Positions 53,891 to 62,832 of a stretch of 64,000 nucleotides of DNA are shown piece after piece (position 1 is the first letter of the stretch; each line of letters begins with the position of its first letter). The position numbers and the translations under genes were made by a program. Location of the stretch: assembly GCF_000938305.1 (NCBI RefSeq), contig NZ_JYMT01000004.1, positions 248,001 through 312,000 of the forward strand. Reading direction: 5' to 3'. The notes under the pieces were generated by a model. The model was given only the letters and a program-made list of their open reading frames with translations, was not told the DNA's origin and ran no database searches. Origin of the DNA: Bradyrhizobium sp. LTSP885. GTDB taxonomy: Bacteria; Pseudomonadota; Alphaproteobacteria; Rhizobiales; Xanthobacteraceae.

Positions 53891-54352
53891 CTATTTCGCA
53901 GCGATGCGCTCGGGTCCCTCGCCGAGAGTCTTGATGCGATCCTTGACCTCGCGAAGCGTGGCGAGCCCGCTTTCGACATGCTCGGCCGGCACGTCGCCCA
54001 GCACGTCGCTCGCGATCGCGTCGCGCAAGCTGTCGAGGTCATCGACGAGCTGGCGTCCGCTCCTGGTCAGGAAAAGCCTGTTGGCGCGACGATCCCTTGG
54101 ATCAGGCCGCCTTTCCAGCAGGCCGTGCTCGACCAGACGATCGAGCAGCCGCACCAGCGAGATCGGCTGCAGCTCGAGGACATCGGCGAGATCGACCTGG
54201 GAGAGCCCCTCCTGCTCGCGCAGGCGGAACAGCACGATCCATTGGGCGCGGGTTGTCCCTCGCGCCTTGGCGCGATGATCGATATAGTTGCGCAGCAGCC
54301 GCGAGCTTTCGACGAGCTGGGCAATGAACTGGCGTTTGAGATCCTGCGACAT
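53891..54352 (-). CDS. MarR family transcriptional regulator
   Basis: This 153-residue regulator has the MarR winged helix near residues 45-105 (GLSQVDLADVLELQPISLVR, with the DPRDRRANRLFLT wing). It is divergent from a two-gene RND efflux system, with two inverted repeats in the promoter region between them. It is therefore the likely repressor of the pump. The ATG at 54352 starts MSQDLKRQFIAQLVESS. Confidence 0.92.
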   Translation of the reverse strand: MSQDLKRQFIAQLVESSRLLRNYIDHRAKARGTTRAQWIVLFRLREQEGLSQVDLADVLELQPISLVRLLDRLVEHGLLERRPDPRDRRANRLFLTRSGRQLVDDLDSLRDAIASDVLGDVPAEHVESGLATLREVKDRIKTLGEGPERIAAK

Positions 54353-54400
54353 AGGGGTCCCCGGAGCGTTCCCAAGGCGTTTGTTTCTGTTCGTTTCTTG

Positions 54401-54424
54401 CCTAAACCTTTCCAAATGTTTAGG
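54401..54424. promoter_or_regulatory. Candidate MarR operator 1
   Basis: CCTAAAC and GTTTAGG form a perfect 7-base inverted repeat with a 10-base spacer, between the divergent marR and RND genes. Confidence 0.45.
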
Positions 54425-54439
54425 ATTCTCAAGTCGTAG

Positions 54440-54451
54440 TGTGTTTACACA
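54440..54451. promoter_or_regulatory. Candidate MarR operator 2
   Basis: TGTGTTTACACA is a perfect dyad with 5-base arms. It lies 16 bases beyond the first repeat, toward the RND genes. Either dyad may be the binding site. Confidence 0.4.
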
Positions 54452-54532
54452 TTAAGTGCACGCATATTATATCCGCAAGCTCTGGGAACCGTTTCGATCA
54501 CCCATTATTGCTTGCGCAACCCAAGAGTCCGC

Positions 54533-55714
54533 ATGTCGAATTCACGTACCATTGGTTGGGTCCTGCTGATCGCCGCGGTCGGCGGAGCCGGTTATTTCGG
54601 CTGGCAGAAATACACAGACAACAAGCTGGCTGCCGAGGCCGCGCAAAGGCGCGCCGCGGTGCGGCCCGCGGTTCCGGTCAAGACCGCACCGGTCGAAAAG
54701 GCCGATTTCCCGGTCTACCTGCTCAGCCTCGGCACCGTGCAGGCCTTCAACACCGTCCAGGTCCGCACCCGGGTCGACGGCCAGATCACCAAGATGGCGT
54801 TCAAGGAAGGCCAGTTCGTCAAGGCCGGCGACACACTGGTGGAGATCGATCCGCGGCCCTATCAAGCCGCCCTCGACCAGGCCAAGGCCAAGAAGGTCCA
54901 GGACGAGGCCAATATCGCCAACGCCAACCTCGATTTGCAGCGCTACACCAAGCTCGGCGAGTTCGCCACACGCCAGCAGCTCGATACGCAGCGCTCCACC
55001 GTCGCCCAGCTGACCGCCCAGATCGCGGCCGACGACGCGGCCATCTTCAACGCTGAGACCCAGCTCGACTATGCGACGGTGAAGTCGCCGATCGACGGGG
55101 TCGTCGGCCTGCGACTGGTCGATATCGGCAACATCGTCAACGCCGCGACCCAGACCGCGATCGTCACGATTACCCAGATCGAGCCGATCACGGTAATCTT
55201 CACCGCGCCCGAGGACCAGTTGCCTGATATCAAGGCCGCACTTGCCGTGGCGCCGCCGAAGGCCATTGCCCTGTCGACCGACGGCAAGCGGGTGCTGTCC
55301 ACCGGCACCCTGGCGCTGATCAACAACCAGGTCGACACCACGAGCGGGACTATTCGGCTGAAGGCGGTGTTCGACAACAAGGACCATGCGCTGTGGCCAG
55401 GCCAATCGGTCTCGACCCGGCTGCTGGTGCGGACCTTGAAGGATGCCGCCGTTGTCCCTGACGAAGCAGTGCAACATGGCACCGACGGCCTCTACGCATT
55501 TTCGGTCAATCAGGAGAACAAGGCTGAGCTTCGCAAGATCAAGGTCAGCCAGTCGGTCGATGGCAAGTCGGTGATCGACGACGGTCTTTCGCCCGGACAG
55601 CAGGTGATCACCGGAGGCCAGTACAAGGTCTCGCCGGGAACCCTGGTGACCACGGCGGTAGCGAGTTCGGATCAGCCCAAGGATCAGCTCAAGGCGAAGG
55701 TTACGCAGGAATGA
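54533..55714 (+). CDS. RND efflux periplasmic adaptor (membrane fusion protein)
   Basis: This 393-residue protein has an N-terminal anchor (TIGWVLLIAAVGGAGYFGWQ), a lipoyl half-motif GQFVKAGDTLVEIDPRPYQA near 100, an alpha-helical hairpin (residues about 115-175) and the second lipoyl half LDYATVKSPIDGVVGLR, then beta-barrel and membrane-proximal domains. It bridges the inner-membrane pump and an outer-membrane channel. Its TGA overlaps the pump gene ATG (ATGA). It resembles MdtA-type adaptors. Confidence 0.93.
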   Translation: MSNSRTIGWVLLIAAVGGAGYFGWQKYTDNKLAAEAAQRRAAVRPAVPVKTAPVEKADFPVYLLSLGTVQAFNTVQVRTRVDGQITKMAFKEGQFVKAGDTLVEIDPRPYQAALDQAKAKKVQDEANIANANLDLQRYTKLGEFATRQQLDTQRSTVAQLTAQIAADDAAIFNAETQLDYATVKSPIDGVVGLRLVDIGNIVNAATQTAIVTITQIEPITVIFTAPEDQLPDIKAALAVAPPKAIALSTDGKRVLSTGTLALINNQVDTTSGTIRLKAVFDNKDHALWPGQSVSTRLLVRTLKDAAVVPDEAVQHGTDGLYAFSVNQENKAELRKIKVSQSVDGKSVIDDGLSPGQQVITGGQYKVSPGTLVTTAVASSDQPKDQLKAKVTQE

Positions 55715-58700
55715 GCGACGGAATTTCCGCACCCTTCATTCGCTTCCCCATCGGCACCTCGCTGATGATGGCCGGCATTCTCTTTGTCGGTCTGGTCGCC
55801 TACCCCCTGCTGCCGGTCGCGCCGCTGCCGCAGGTCGACTTCCCAACCATCCAGATCACCGCGTCGCTGCCCGGCGGCAGCCCGGAAACGATGGCGACCT
55901 CGGTCGCCCAGCCGCTGGAGCGCCAGTTCGCGCAGATTCCCGGCATCGCGCAGATGACCTCGACGAGCTATCTTGGAACGTCGGCGATCACGATCCAGTT
56001 CGATCTCAACCGCAGCATCGACGGTGCCGCCAACGACGTGCAGGCCGCGATCAACGCGGCGAGCGGCCAACTGCCCAAGACCCTCCCGTCGCCGCCGACC
56101 TATCGCAAGGTCAACCCGGCGGATTCGCCGATCATGCTGCTGTCGGCGACCTCCGACACGCTGCCGCTGATCACGGTCAGCGATTCCGTCGACGCCCAGC
56201 TTGCCCAGCAGATCAGCCAGGTGTCCGGCGTCGCGCAGGTCCTCATCGGCGGGCAGCAGAAACCGTCGGTCCGCGTCCAGATCGATCCGGCCAAGCTGGT
56301 CGCCAAAGGCCTGTCGCTGGAGGACGTCCGCAACGCGATCAACATCGCGACCGTCGACAGTCCCAAGGGCAATATCGACGGCGACACCCGCGCCTATACC
56401 ATCTATGCCAACGACCAGTTGCTGACGGCGTCGCCCTGGAACGATGTCATCATCGCCTACCGCAACGGCGGGCCGTTGCGGATCCGCGACATCGGCCAGG
56501 CGGTCGATGCGGCGGAAGACGCCAAGCAGGCGGCTTGGGCCAACGGCAAGCGTGGTGTGTTCCTGGTCGTCTTCAAGCAACCGGGCGCCAACGTCATCGA
56601 CACCGTCGACAAGATCAAAGCCTCGTTGCCGCGTCTCGTCGCCGCCATTCCGCCCGCGATCAAGATCGAGGTCATCAGCGACCGCACCACCACGATCCGC
56701 GCCGCGGTGGAAGACGTCCAGTCCACCCTGCTCCTGACCATTTTCCTGGTGGTCATGGTGATCTTCGTCTTCCTGCGCAGTTTCTGGGCAACCGTGATTC
56801 CGGCCGTGACGGTGCCACTGGCGCTGCTCGGCGCCTGCGCGCTGATGTGGGTGTTCGGATACACGCTGGACAATCTGTCGCTGATGGCGCTGACGATCGC
56901 GGTCGGCTTCGTGGTCGACGACGCCATCGTGATGCTGGAAAATATCAGCCGCTACATCGAGGAAGGCGAAAAGCCGATGGCCGCGGCCTTCAAGGGTTCG
57001 CGCGAAATCGGCTTCACCATCGTTTCGATCAGCATCTCGCTGGTCGCAGTGCTGATCCCGCTGCTGCTGATGGGCGGCATCATCGGCCGCCTGTTCCGCG
57101 AATTCGCGGTGGTGCTGGCGATGACGATCTTCGTCTCGATGTTCGTGTCGCTGACGTTGACGCCGATGATGGCGTCGCGCTTCCTGCGCGCCCACAACGA
57201 GGAGAGACATGGCCGCTTCTATCAGCTCAGCGAGCGCGGTTTCGACGCCATGCTGCGCGGCTACGAGAGCGGTCTCGACCTCGCCATGCGCTGGAAGCGC
57301 ACCACGCTCATGGTGTTCTTCGCAACGCTTGCGCTCTCGGTCTATATGTTCGTGGTCATCCCGAAGGGCTTCTTCCCGCAGCAGGACGTCGGCCTGATCT
57401 CCGCGACGTCGGAAGCCAACCAGGACATCTCCTTCGCCGACATGAAGCGGAAGCAGGAGGCGCTTGGCAAGATCGTGATGCAGGATCCTGCGGTGGCAAC
57501 GGTGGCGATGAACATCGGCGGCAGCGGCCGCGCCGGCAACAACGGCAACATGTTCATCACGCTGAAGCCGTTGAATGAGCGCGATGCGAACGCCCAGCAG
57601 ATCATCGCCCGCCTGCGGCCGAAGCTGGAGAAGGTCGAAGGCGCCCGGCTGTTCATGCAGGCCGCGCAGGACGTCCGCCTCGGCGGCCGCCCGACGCGCA
57701 CCCAGTTCGAATTCACGTTGCAGGACGCCAACCTTGCCGAGCTGAACGAATGGGCGCCCAAGATCCTGGGCAAGATGCAGACGCTGTCAGGACTGCGCGA
57801 CGTAGCGACCGACCAGCAAACCAACGGCACCACGCTCGAGCTGAAAATCAATCGTGACACCGCCTCGCGCTACGGCATCCAGCCGCAACTGGTCGACGAC
57901 ACGCTCTATGACGCGTTCGGCCAGCGCCAGGTGACGCAGTACTTCACCCAGCTCAACAGCTACCACGTGATCCTCGAAGTGCTGCCGGAGCTGCAGGGCG
58001 CGATCGACACGCTGAACAATATCTACATCAAGTCACCGGCCACCGGCGACCAGGTGCCGCTGTCGGCGTTTGCGAAATGGACCAGCGTGCCGGTGCGGCC
58101 GCTCTCGATCAGCCACCAGGGCCAGTTTCCGGCGATTACCATCTCGTTCAATCTGGCTCAGGGCACAGCCCTCGGTCAGGCGACGGAAGCGGTGCAAAAG
58201 GCGATGGTCGAGATCGGCGCACCGCCGACGCTGAGCTCGAGCTTCCAGGGCACTGCGCAGGCGTTCCAGCAATCGCTGTCGACCGTGCCGCTGCTGATCC
58301 TGGCCGCGCTCGTGGTCGTCTACCTGATCCTCGGCATTCTCTACGAAAGCTACATCCACCCGATCACGATTCTGTCGACCCTGCCCTCGGCCGGCGTCGG
58401 CGCGCTGGCGATCCTGATGGCTGCCGGCTTCGACTTCAGCCTGATCGCGCTGATCGGCATCATCCTCTTGATCGGCATCGTCAAGAAGAACGGCATCATG
58501 ATGGTCGACTTCGCGATCGCCGCCGAGCGCGACGAGCACCTGGAGCCGGAGGCGGCGATCCGCAAGGCGGCGTTGCTGCGGTTCCGCCCGATCATGATGA
58601 CGACGATGGCCGCCATGCTCGGCGGCGTGCCGCTGATGCTCGGCACCGGTACCGGCTCGGAAATCCGTCAACCGCTCGGCTACGCAATGGTCGGCGGCCT

Positions 58701-58857
58701 GATCGTCAGCCAGGCGCTGACGCTGTTCACCACCCCCGTCGTCTATCTCTATCTCGACCGGCTCTCCAACGCCTTTGCGAGTTGGGGCCGCTCGTCGCGC
58801 GCCGATGACCACGCGGATCACGGCGAGGACGGTTCGGTCAAGCAGGCCGCCGAGTGA
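55711..58857 (+). CDS. RND efflux pump inner-membrane transporter (MdtB/MuxB-like)
   Basis: This 1048-residue pump has twelve membrane segments and two large periplasmic loops. The proton-relay helix GFVVDDAIVMLENISRYIEE near residue 398 keeps the paired Asp. A second-half helix reads GIVKKNGIMMVDFAIA near 925, with its Lys. The substrate is unknown; multidrug or aromatic compounds are typical. No outer-membrane factor gene follows, so the channel is encoded elsewhere. It is translationally coupled to the adaptor. Confidence 0.94.
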   Translation: MSDGISAPFIRFPIGTSLMMAGILFVGLVAYPLLPVAPLPQVDFPTIQITASLPGGSPETMATSVAQPLERQFAQIPGIAQMTSTSYLGTSAITIQFDLNRSIDGAANDVQAAINAASGQLPKTLPSPPTYRKVNPADSPIMLLSATSDTLPLITVSDSVDAQLAQQISQVSGVAQVLIGGQQKPSVRVQIDPAKLVAKGLSLEDVRNAINIATVDSPKGNIDGDTRAYTIYANDQLLTASPWNDVIIAYRNGGPLRIRDIGQAVDAAEDAKQAAWANGKRGVFLVVFKQPGANVIDTVDKIKASLPRLVAAIPPAIKIEVISDRTTTIRAAVEDVQSTLLLTIFLVVMVIFVFLRSFWATVIPAVTVPLALLGACALMWVFGYTLDNLSLMALTIAVGFVVDDAIVMLENISRYIEEGEKPMAAAFKGSREIGFTIVSISISLVAVLIPLLLMGGIIGRLFREFAVVLAMTIFVSMFVSLTLTPMMASRFLRAHNEERHGRFYQLSERGFDAMLRGYESGLDLAMRWKRTTLMVFFATLALSVYMFVVIPKGFFPQQDVGLISATSEANQDISFADMKRKQEALGKIVMQDPAVATVAMNIGGSGRAGNNGNMFITLKPLNERDANAQQIIARLRPKLEKVEGARLFMQAAQDVRLGGRPTRTQFEFTLQDANLAELNEWAPKILGKMQTLSGLRDVATDQQTNGTTLELKINRDTASRYGIQPQLVDDTLYDAFGQRQVTQYFTQLNSYHVILEVLPELQGAIDTLNNIYIKSPATGDQVPLSAFAKWTSVPVRPLSISHQGQFPAITISFNLAQGTALGQATEAVQKAMVEIGAPPTLSSSFQGTAQAFQQSLSTVPLLILAALVVVYLILGILYESYIHPITILSTLPSAGVGALAILMAAGFDFSLIALIGIILLIGIVKKNGIMMVDFAIAAERDEHLEPEAAIRKAALLRFRPIMMTTMAAMLGGVPLMLGTGTGSEIRQPLGYAMVGGLIVSQALTLFTTPVVYLYLDRLSNAFASWGRSSRADDHADHGEDGSVKQAAE

Positions 58858-58914
58858 CTTGACTTTGCCCTTCTACCGGCACATCCGAAGGGCGTTCCTT
58901 TCGGAGTTGCTGCC

Positions 58915-59451
58915 GTGAAGATTGTCGCAAAGTCGCTGTTCATTCTGTTTGCCGTGTTCGGTGCGGCCGGCCTCGGCCACGCCCAGACCTCCAAGGCCAA
59001 GACGGCACCGGCTCCTTCTCCCGCCGATGCCGCGCCCGCCGCCAATCCCGGCTGGGTCGCACGCTGCACCTCTGCAAGCCGAGACGCCCCGCTCGAATGC
59101 GCGATGGAGCAGACCGCTGTTCTCAGCAAGACCGGCCAGCTTGTCGTGCTGGTCAATATCCGCATCCCCGGCGACACCCGCGCGCCCGTCGCGCTGATCC
59201 AGCTGCCGCTCGGGCTGAACCTGCCGATGGGCGCCAGGCTGCAGGTCGACGAGGGCAAGACCGTCGACGTACCGGTGCAGACCTGCGAGGCACGCGGTTG
59301 CTATATCAACACCCCTGTCGGCGCCGACATCCTCGCCGCGCTGAAATCGGGCAAGCAGTTGAAGGTATCGTTCCAGAACCTCTCCAAGGAAACGATCACC
59401 ATCCCAATGCCGCTCGCCGATTTCGCGACAGTGTACGAGAAGATCAAGTAG
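58915..59451 (+). CDS. Invasion-associated locus B (IalB) family protein
   Basis: This 178-residue secreted protein has a signal peptide ending GLGHAQ near residue 24, then the IalB core with conserved cysteines (WVARCTSASRDAPLECAMEQ; VQTCEARGCYINTPVG). The GTG at 58915 follows CGGAG. IalB proteins affect erythrocyte invasion in Bartonella, but they are widespread in free-living rhizobia with unknown function. It is monocistronic, after the RND genes. Confidence 0.88.
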   Translation: MKIVAKSLFILFAVFGAAGLGHAQTSKAKTAPAPSPADAAPAANPGWVARCTSASRDAPLECAMEQTAVLSKTGQLVVLVNIRIPGDTRAPVALIQLPLGLNLPMGARLQVDEGKTVDVPVQTCEARGCYINTPVGADILAALKSGKQLKVSFQNLSKETITIPMPLADFATVYEKIK

Positions 59452-59461
59452 TTGCTCACAA

Positions 59462-59536
59462 GGATGGGTGGAGCGAAGCGATACCCATCGATCGTGCCGC
59501 TTGAAGGTGATGGGTATCGCTTCGCTCCACCCATCC
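59462..59536. terminator. Perfect 27-base inverted repeat between convergent genes
   Basis: The arms 59462-59488 and 59510-59536 are exact reverse complements across 27 bases, with a 21-base loop. The element begins GGATGGGTGGAGCGAAGCGA. It lies just after the IalB stop and before the stop of the convergent channel gene. It is a repeat family of its own and a strong hairpin. Confidence 0.7.
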
Positions 59537-59588
59537 GCGTCAGGCCCACGCGCTGCGCGCAAACATTGCGCGCGCCGGGTGCCGCGTC

Positions 59589-60722
59589 TCATGGGCCGAA
59601 ATAAGTGTCCTCGACGGACCGCCATTCCGGGCTTGCGGAGACGATCGTGAGTGCGCGATCGAGCGGCCGCTTCAGCACCGAATCCATCGGCAGCGCAAAC
59701 GCCATGTAGGCAGGCGCCAACACGCCGTGCGGCGGCGCAATCGCATCGGTAAAGCGCGTCCGCGCCAAATATTGCAACGCACCAATACTGTTGACGACGC
59801 CATCCAACTTTCCGGAGGCAACGGCATTGAGGGCATCGGGGAGATTCTCGAACCTCTGATAGGCAAGGTGTTGGCCGTCGAGATATTCAGCGCCCGACGA
59901 CGCCGAGACGGCGCCGAGCCGCTTGCCTGTGAGGTCGCTGGTGCGGTTCGCGACCATGCCCTCGACACGGCTCACGGTGATGCGCGCGATCAGATTGGTT
60001 GTCAGCAGCGAGACCAGCACGAGGCTTCCGACCATCCAGACCACGGCAAGCCCGCGGCCCAGATGTGTCTTCGGCGTCTTGTCGCCATAGCCGACCGTGG
60101 TCATCGTCACGACGGCCCAGTACACGCCCTCATGCCATGACGTCACGGCCGATGCGGCCTCCGATGTGCTGTCTTTCGCACGGGATCGCTCGAACCACCA
60201 CATCAGCACGCCGATCACCGCCAGCAGCACAAGGATCGCGACGATCAGCAGGCCAACCTCGCCGGCGGCCGCGCCGTAGTCATAGAACGCAGATGCGGCG
60301 TCGGTTCGCTTGGCGAACACCGCGGCGGCACCGGACCGATGCGTGGGATAGGAGAAATCCACCCGCGCAAGCCGTTCGGGCGTGATCGTGATGGCGCCGA
60401 TCCCGACATCGTAGGTGTGCCGCTCCAGCCCCGACAGCACATCGTCCATCCGCGACACCAGTGTCAGTTCATACCGCCAGTGGCGATCCTCCGCGACGCG
60501 ACGCCAGAGATCGACGCTTGCTCCCGTGAACAGCCCGTCGCGATCCCGCCCGCCATAGGGCTCGACGTCATAGACCGCGACGTGCAGGGGCGGCGGCGTG
60601 CCGGGCTCTGCTGCCATCCCCGCGCTGGCGAGCACGAGGAGAATGAGCAGACAAAGGCCCGCCCGTGCGGCAGCGATGCGACCGACAATGTCGCGGCAAT
60701 TGATGAAACAAACAAAATCCAT
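59589..60722 (-). CDS. GluR0-like ligand-gated potassium channel
   Basis: This 377-residue protein combines a periplasmic glutamate-receptor ligand core with a potassium pore. A signal segment (residues 20-38) precedes S1 (44-139), which contains the ligand-site motif ITPERLARVDFSYP. TM1 is at about 157-177, a pore helix ends in the selectivity filter TVGYGD at 209-214, TM2 is at about 224-245, and S2 completes the binding domain (250-372). This is the architecture of prokaryotic GluR0. Four subunits would form a channel opened by an amino acid or similar ligand. The ATG at 60722 is chosen. It is convergent with the IalB gene. Confidence 0.9.
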   Translation of the reverse strand: MDFVCFINCRDIVGRIAAARAGLCLLILLVLASAGMAAEPGTPPPLHVAVYDVEPYGGRDRDGLFTGASVDLWRRVAEDRHWRYELTLVSRMDDVLSGLERHTYDVGIGAITITPERLARVDFSYPTHRSGAAAVFAKRTDAASAFYDYGAAAGEVGLLIVAILVLLAVIGVLMWWFERSRAKDSTSEAASAVTSWHEGVYWAVVTMTTVGYGDKTPKTHLGRGLAVVWMVGSLVLVSLLTTNLIARITVSRVEGMVANRTSDLTGKRLGAVSASSGAEYLDGQHLAYQRFENLPDALNAVASGKLDGVVNSIGALQYLARTRFTDAIAPPHGVLAPAYMAFALPMDSVLKRPLDRALTIVSASPEWRSVEDTYFGP

Positions 60723-60949
60723 ACGGCACGATAGCGCCCGTCGATGACGGATATTTCTGCCCCAGCGGAGCAACCGACATCCTCACCGTGTGGCGCGCCG
60801 CTTGAATGCGATGAGCATGACGCAGGCTACGTTGGCGAGGTCATCGCCGATCGCGGCAACATCGCCGGCGCGGATGCGACGTCCTCGCACGTGGTCACGG
60901 CACTCGTTGCGTCGGGTTTTTTCGAGGGCGGCCACACCATGTGGCGGAT

Positions 60950-61023
60950 TGGCTGGGGAACTAGGATTCGAACCTAGACAAACAGAGTCAGAGTCTGTTG
61001 TGCTACCGTTACACCATTCCCCA
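60950..61023 (-). tRNA. tRNA-Gln (anticodon CTG)
   Basis: The minus strand gives a full cloverleaf. The acceptor stem is TGGGGAA/TTCCCCA. The anticodon stem is ACAGA/TCTGT with loop CTCTGAC (anticodon CTG). The T-loop is GGTTCGAATCC, and the 3' end GCCA is encoded. No integrase gene or repeated tRNA 3' end is seen nearby, so there is no sign that it serves as an attachment site here. Confidence 0.95.
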
Positions 61024-61384
61024 AGAATTGCTGCGGTATCAATGGCTTAGCCGAATGACTTGGCAATCTTGTTGCGGTAGAACGCATTCCAATCAGCGCC
61101 CGCAAGTGCGCCCTTCTACCCGCTTGGTCCCCGGCTTGGCAAGCATTGATGGCGGAGATTTGGGGCCGGAAAACAAGGGGCAAATCCCCCACGCCTTTGT
61201 CGGCCCCCATTGGCCGGTGCGTCTCGACCCAACACCAATCAAGAGCGCCGGTCATTGCAGCGGCGGCAAACGCTGAATGCGTACACGACGAAATCCGCCG
61301 CATCATCAGCGACGCGGATCGTCTTGAACCTGATATCGACAGGTGCAACCAATGCGCGGCTGCCACGGTCCCGGGGACATCTCG
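61024..61384. other. Gene-free intergenic region between tRNA-Gln and a secreted SH3-like protein
   Basis: No reading frame in these 361 bases resembles a protein, and I recognise no repeat of the families found elsewhere. It contains the promoter region of the downstream gene and, on the minus strand, the upstream region of the tRNA. Confidence 0.5.
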
Positions 61385-61906
61385 ATGAAGACGTCGTTGA
61401 CACTCGCATTCCTGATGCTAACGCCGGCCGCGGCCTGCTGGGCCCAATCTGCCGAGAAGCAGGCATGCAACGCCTCGGTCGACATCACCGATACCGATCC
61501 AAAGGGCACCAATGTGCGGGCCACGCCGGGCGGCGCGGTCATTGCGTCGCTGAAGAATTCCAGCAGCGACGGCTGGATCGAAGTGCATCTCACCGGCCAG
61601 CTCGGTGACTGGTACGAAATCGACCGCGCGAAGCTCCGCGGTGCCGATCTGCCTGCCGGAGAGAACGTGATCTTCCGCGGCCATGGCTACCTGCACAAGA
61701 GCGTGCTCGGCGTCAGCGGCCTACAGAACGGCGGCGCCATCTACAGCAATCACGACACCGGAAGCAGCCCGATCGATCTCCACGCGGCCGGTGACCAGCA
61801 GGTTGACTTGCTGGGCTGCTGGGGTGAATTTCTCAAGATTCATGTCAAGATCGGCACCGGCTGGACCAGGCAGGTCTGCACCAATATGAACACGACCTGC
61901 GCCTGA
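61385..61906 (+). CDS. Secreted protein with SH3b-like domain
   Basis: This 173-residue protein has a signal peptide ending AACWAQS near residue 21. The rest resembles a bacterial SH3-type fold (DPKGTNVRATPGGAVIASLK, WIEVHLTGQLGDWYEI) with an extra C-terminal region holding two cysteines near the end. It is probably periplasmic. The ATG at 61385 follows GGGGACATCTCG. It could bind peptidoglycan or a protein partner, but no enzymatic motif is present. Confidence 0.75.
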   Translation: MKTSLTLAFLMLTPAAACWAQSAEKQACNASVDITDTDPKGTNVRATPGGAVIASLKNSSSDGWIEVHLTGQLGDWYEIDRAKLRGADLPAGENVIFRGHGYLHKSVLGVSGLQNGGAIYSNHDTGSSPIDLHAAGDQQVDLLGCWGEFLKIHVKIGTGWTRQVCTNMNTTCA

Positions 61907-61951
61907 CCTTTTCGATCCCGCGTCTTCCAAAGAAAGTTTGAAGATGACGTC

Positions 61952-62056
61952 GCTGGAGCGTTTTCGAGCGAAGTGGATACCGGTTCGGGCTGGGAAAACG
62001 CGTCAAAATAAGAATCTAGAGCCCCGTTCCGATTTCATCGGAATGGAAATGGCTCT
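61952..62056. repeat. Structured intergenic repeat overlapping the start of the next gene
   Basis: The element has one hairpin with arms GCGTTTTC (61958-61965) and GAAAACGC (61994-62001). A second, nested hairpin is AGAGCC...GGCTCT (62018-62056) around TTCCGATTTCATCGGAA (62027-62043). I recognise it as a family common in Bradyrhizobium intergenic DNA. Only one copy is in this window. Its right end carries the start codons of the following gene. Confidence 0.75.
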
Positions 62057-62774
62057 GGCCGCGGGCCTGATGTGCCTCGCACTGACCATCGCGCCGGCTT
62101 TGGGCGCCGACTACGACACGACCGAAAAGTCACCGTTGGTTGAATTGCATCTGCTTGTGCCCGAGACGGCAATGTCCATCGCGCCGCTCAAGCAAAAGAT
62201 CCTGGCGCTGTACAGGGCCGACGCAGCTCAGGCCAAAGCCGACGCCAAGCAGGACAAGGAAGACAACCCCGGCTTCCATCCCTACAGCATCGACACGATC
62301 TGGCGTGTGACGTTCGAGAACGAGGCGGTGGTGAGCCTGTCAGGCGACACCAATGCCGACACCGGCGGAGCGCATCCGAACCAGGCCTTCCAGACCGTCG
62401 TCTGGGACAAGAAGGCCAACCGTGCCGTGCCGATCGAAGCGCTGTTTCAGCCGGATCAGGTCAAGTCAGCGCTATCAGCCATCGCCGATGCCGCCGGCAA
62501 AGCCTGGACAGAAATCTACACTCAGCGCAGCGGTCAGAGCCCAGGCCAGGATACCGACCGCGCCGGCAACGGCATCGCCGCCGATCCCGAGAAGCTCAAG
62601 CCCTATGCGTTGACCTACGCCAAGGGACAGACGGCGGCCAATGGCATCGTGCTGCTGTACGGCGCCGGGCAGATATGGCCGCATGTGCTGGGCGATTTTC
62701 GTCTGGCGGTGCCGGTCGCCGTGTTCGCGAAATATCTCACGCCGCAGTGGAAGGACGTCTTCACCGCAGGCTGA
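62043..62774 (+). CDS. Secreted DUF3298/RsiV-like protein
   Basis: This 243-residue protein has a signal peptide, MALAAGLMCLALTIAPALGA, at the N-terminus. A periplasmic domain follows, with a DUF3298-like core (VVSLSGDTNADTGGAHPNQA, FRLAVPVAVFAKYL) as in RsiV-type and related proteins. An in-frame ATG at 61938 would add 35 residues, but those codons are the translated intergenic repeat, so I reject it. Both plausible ATG codons (62043 and 62049) lie inside that repeat. No linked sigma factor is seen; the function is unknown. Confidence 0.75.
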   Translation: MEMALAAGLMCLALTIAPALGADYDTTEKSPLVELHLLVPETAMSIAPLKQKILALYRADAAQAKADAKQDKEDNPGFHPYSIDTIWRVTFENEAVVSLSGDTNADTGGAHPNQAFQTVVWDKKANRAVPIEALFQPDQVKSALSAIADAAGKAWTEIYTQRSGQSPGQDTDRAGNGIAADPEKLKPYALTYAKGQTAANGIVLLYGAGQIWPHVLGDFRLAVPVAVFAKYLTPQWKDVFTAG

Positions 62775-62832
62775 CCGACCCGTGGCTACCGCTGCATCTG
62801 CATGATCTGATCCATCGGATCGCGGCAGCCGC

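Noticed and set aside
60744..60977. A plus-strand frame between the channel gene and the tRNA
   Set aside because: It reads into the tRNA gene and has no homologous motif or start signal.
60950..61384. Possible genomic-island attachment site at tRNA-Gln
   Set aside because: No integrase, no repeated tRNA 3' end and no shift in gene content is seen on either side within the window.
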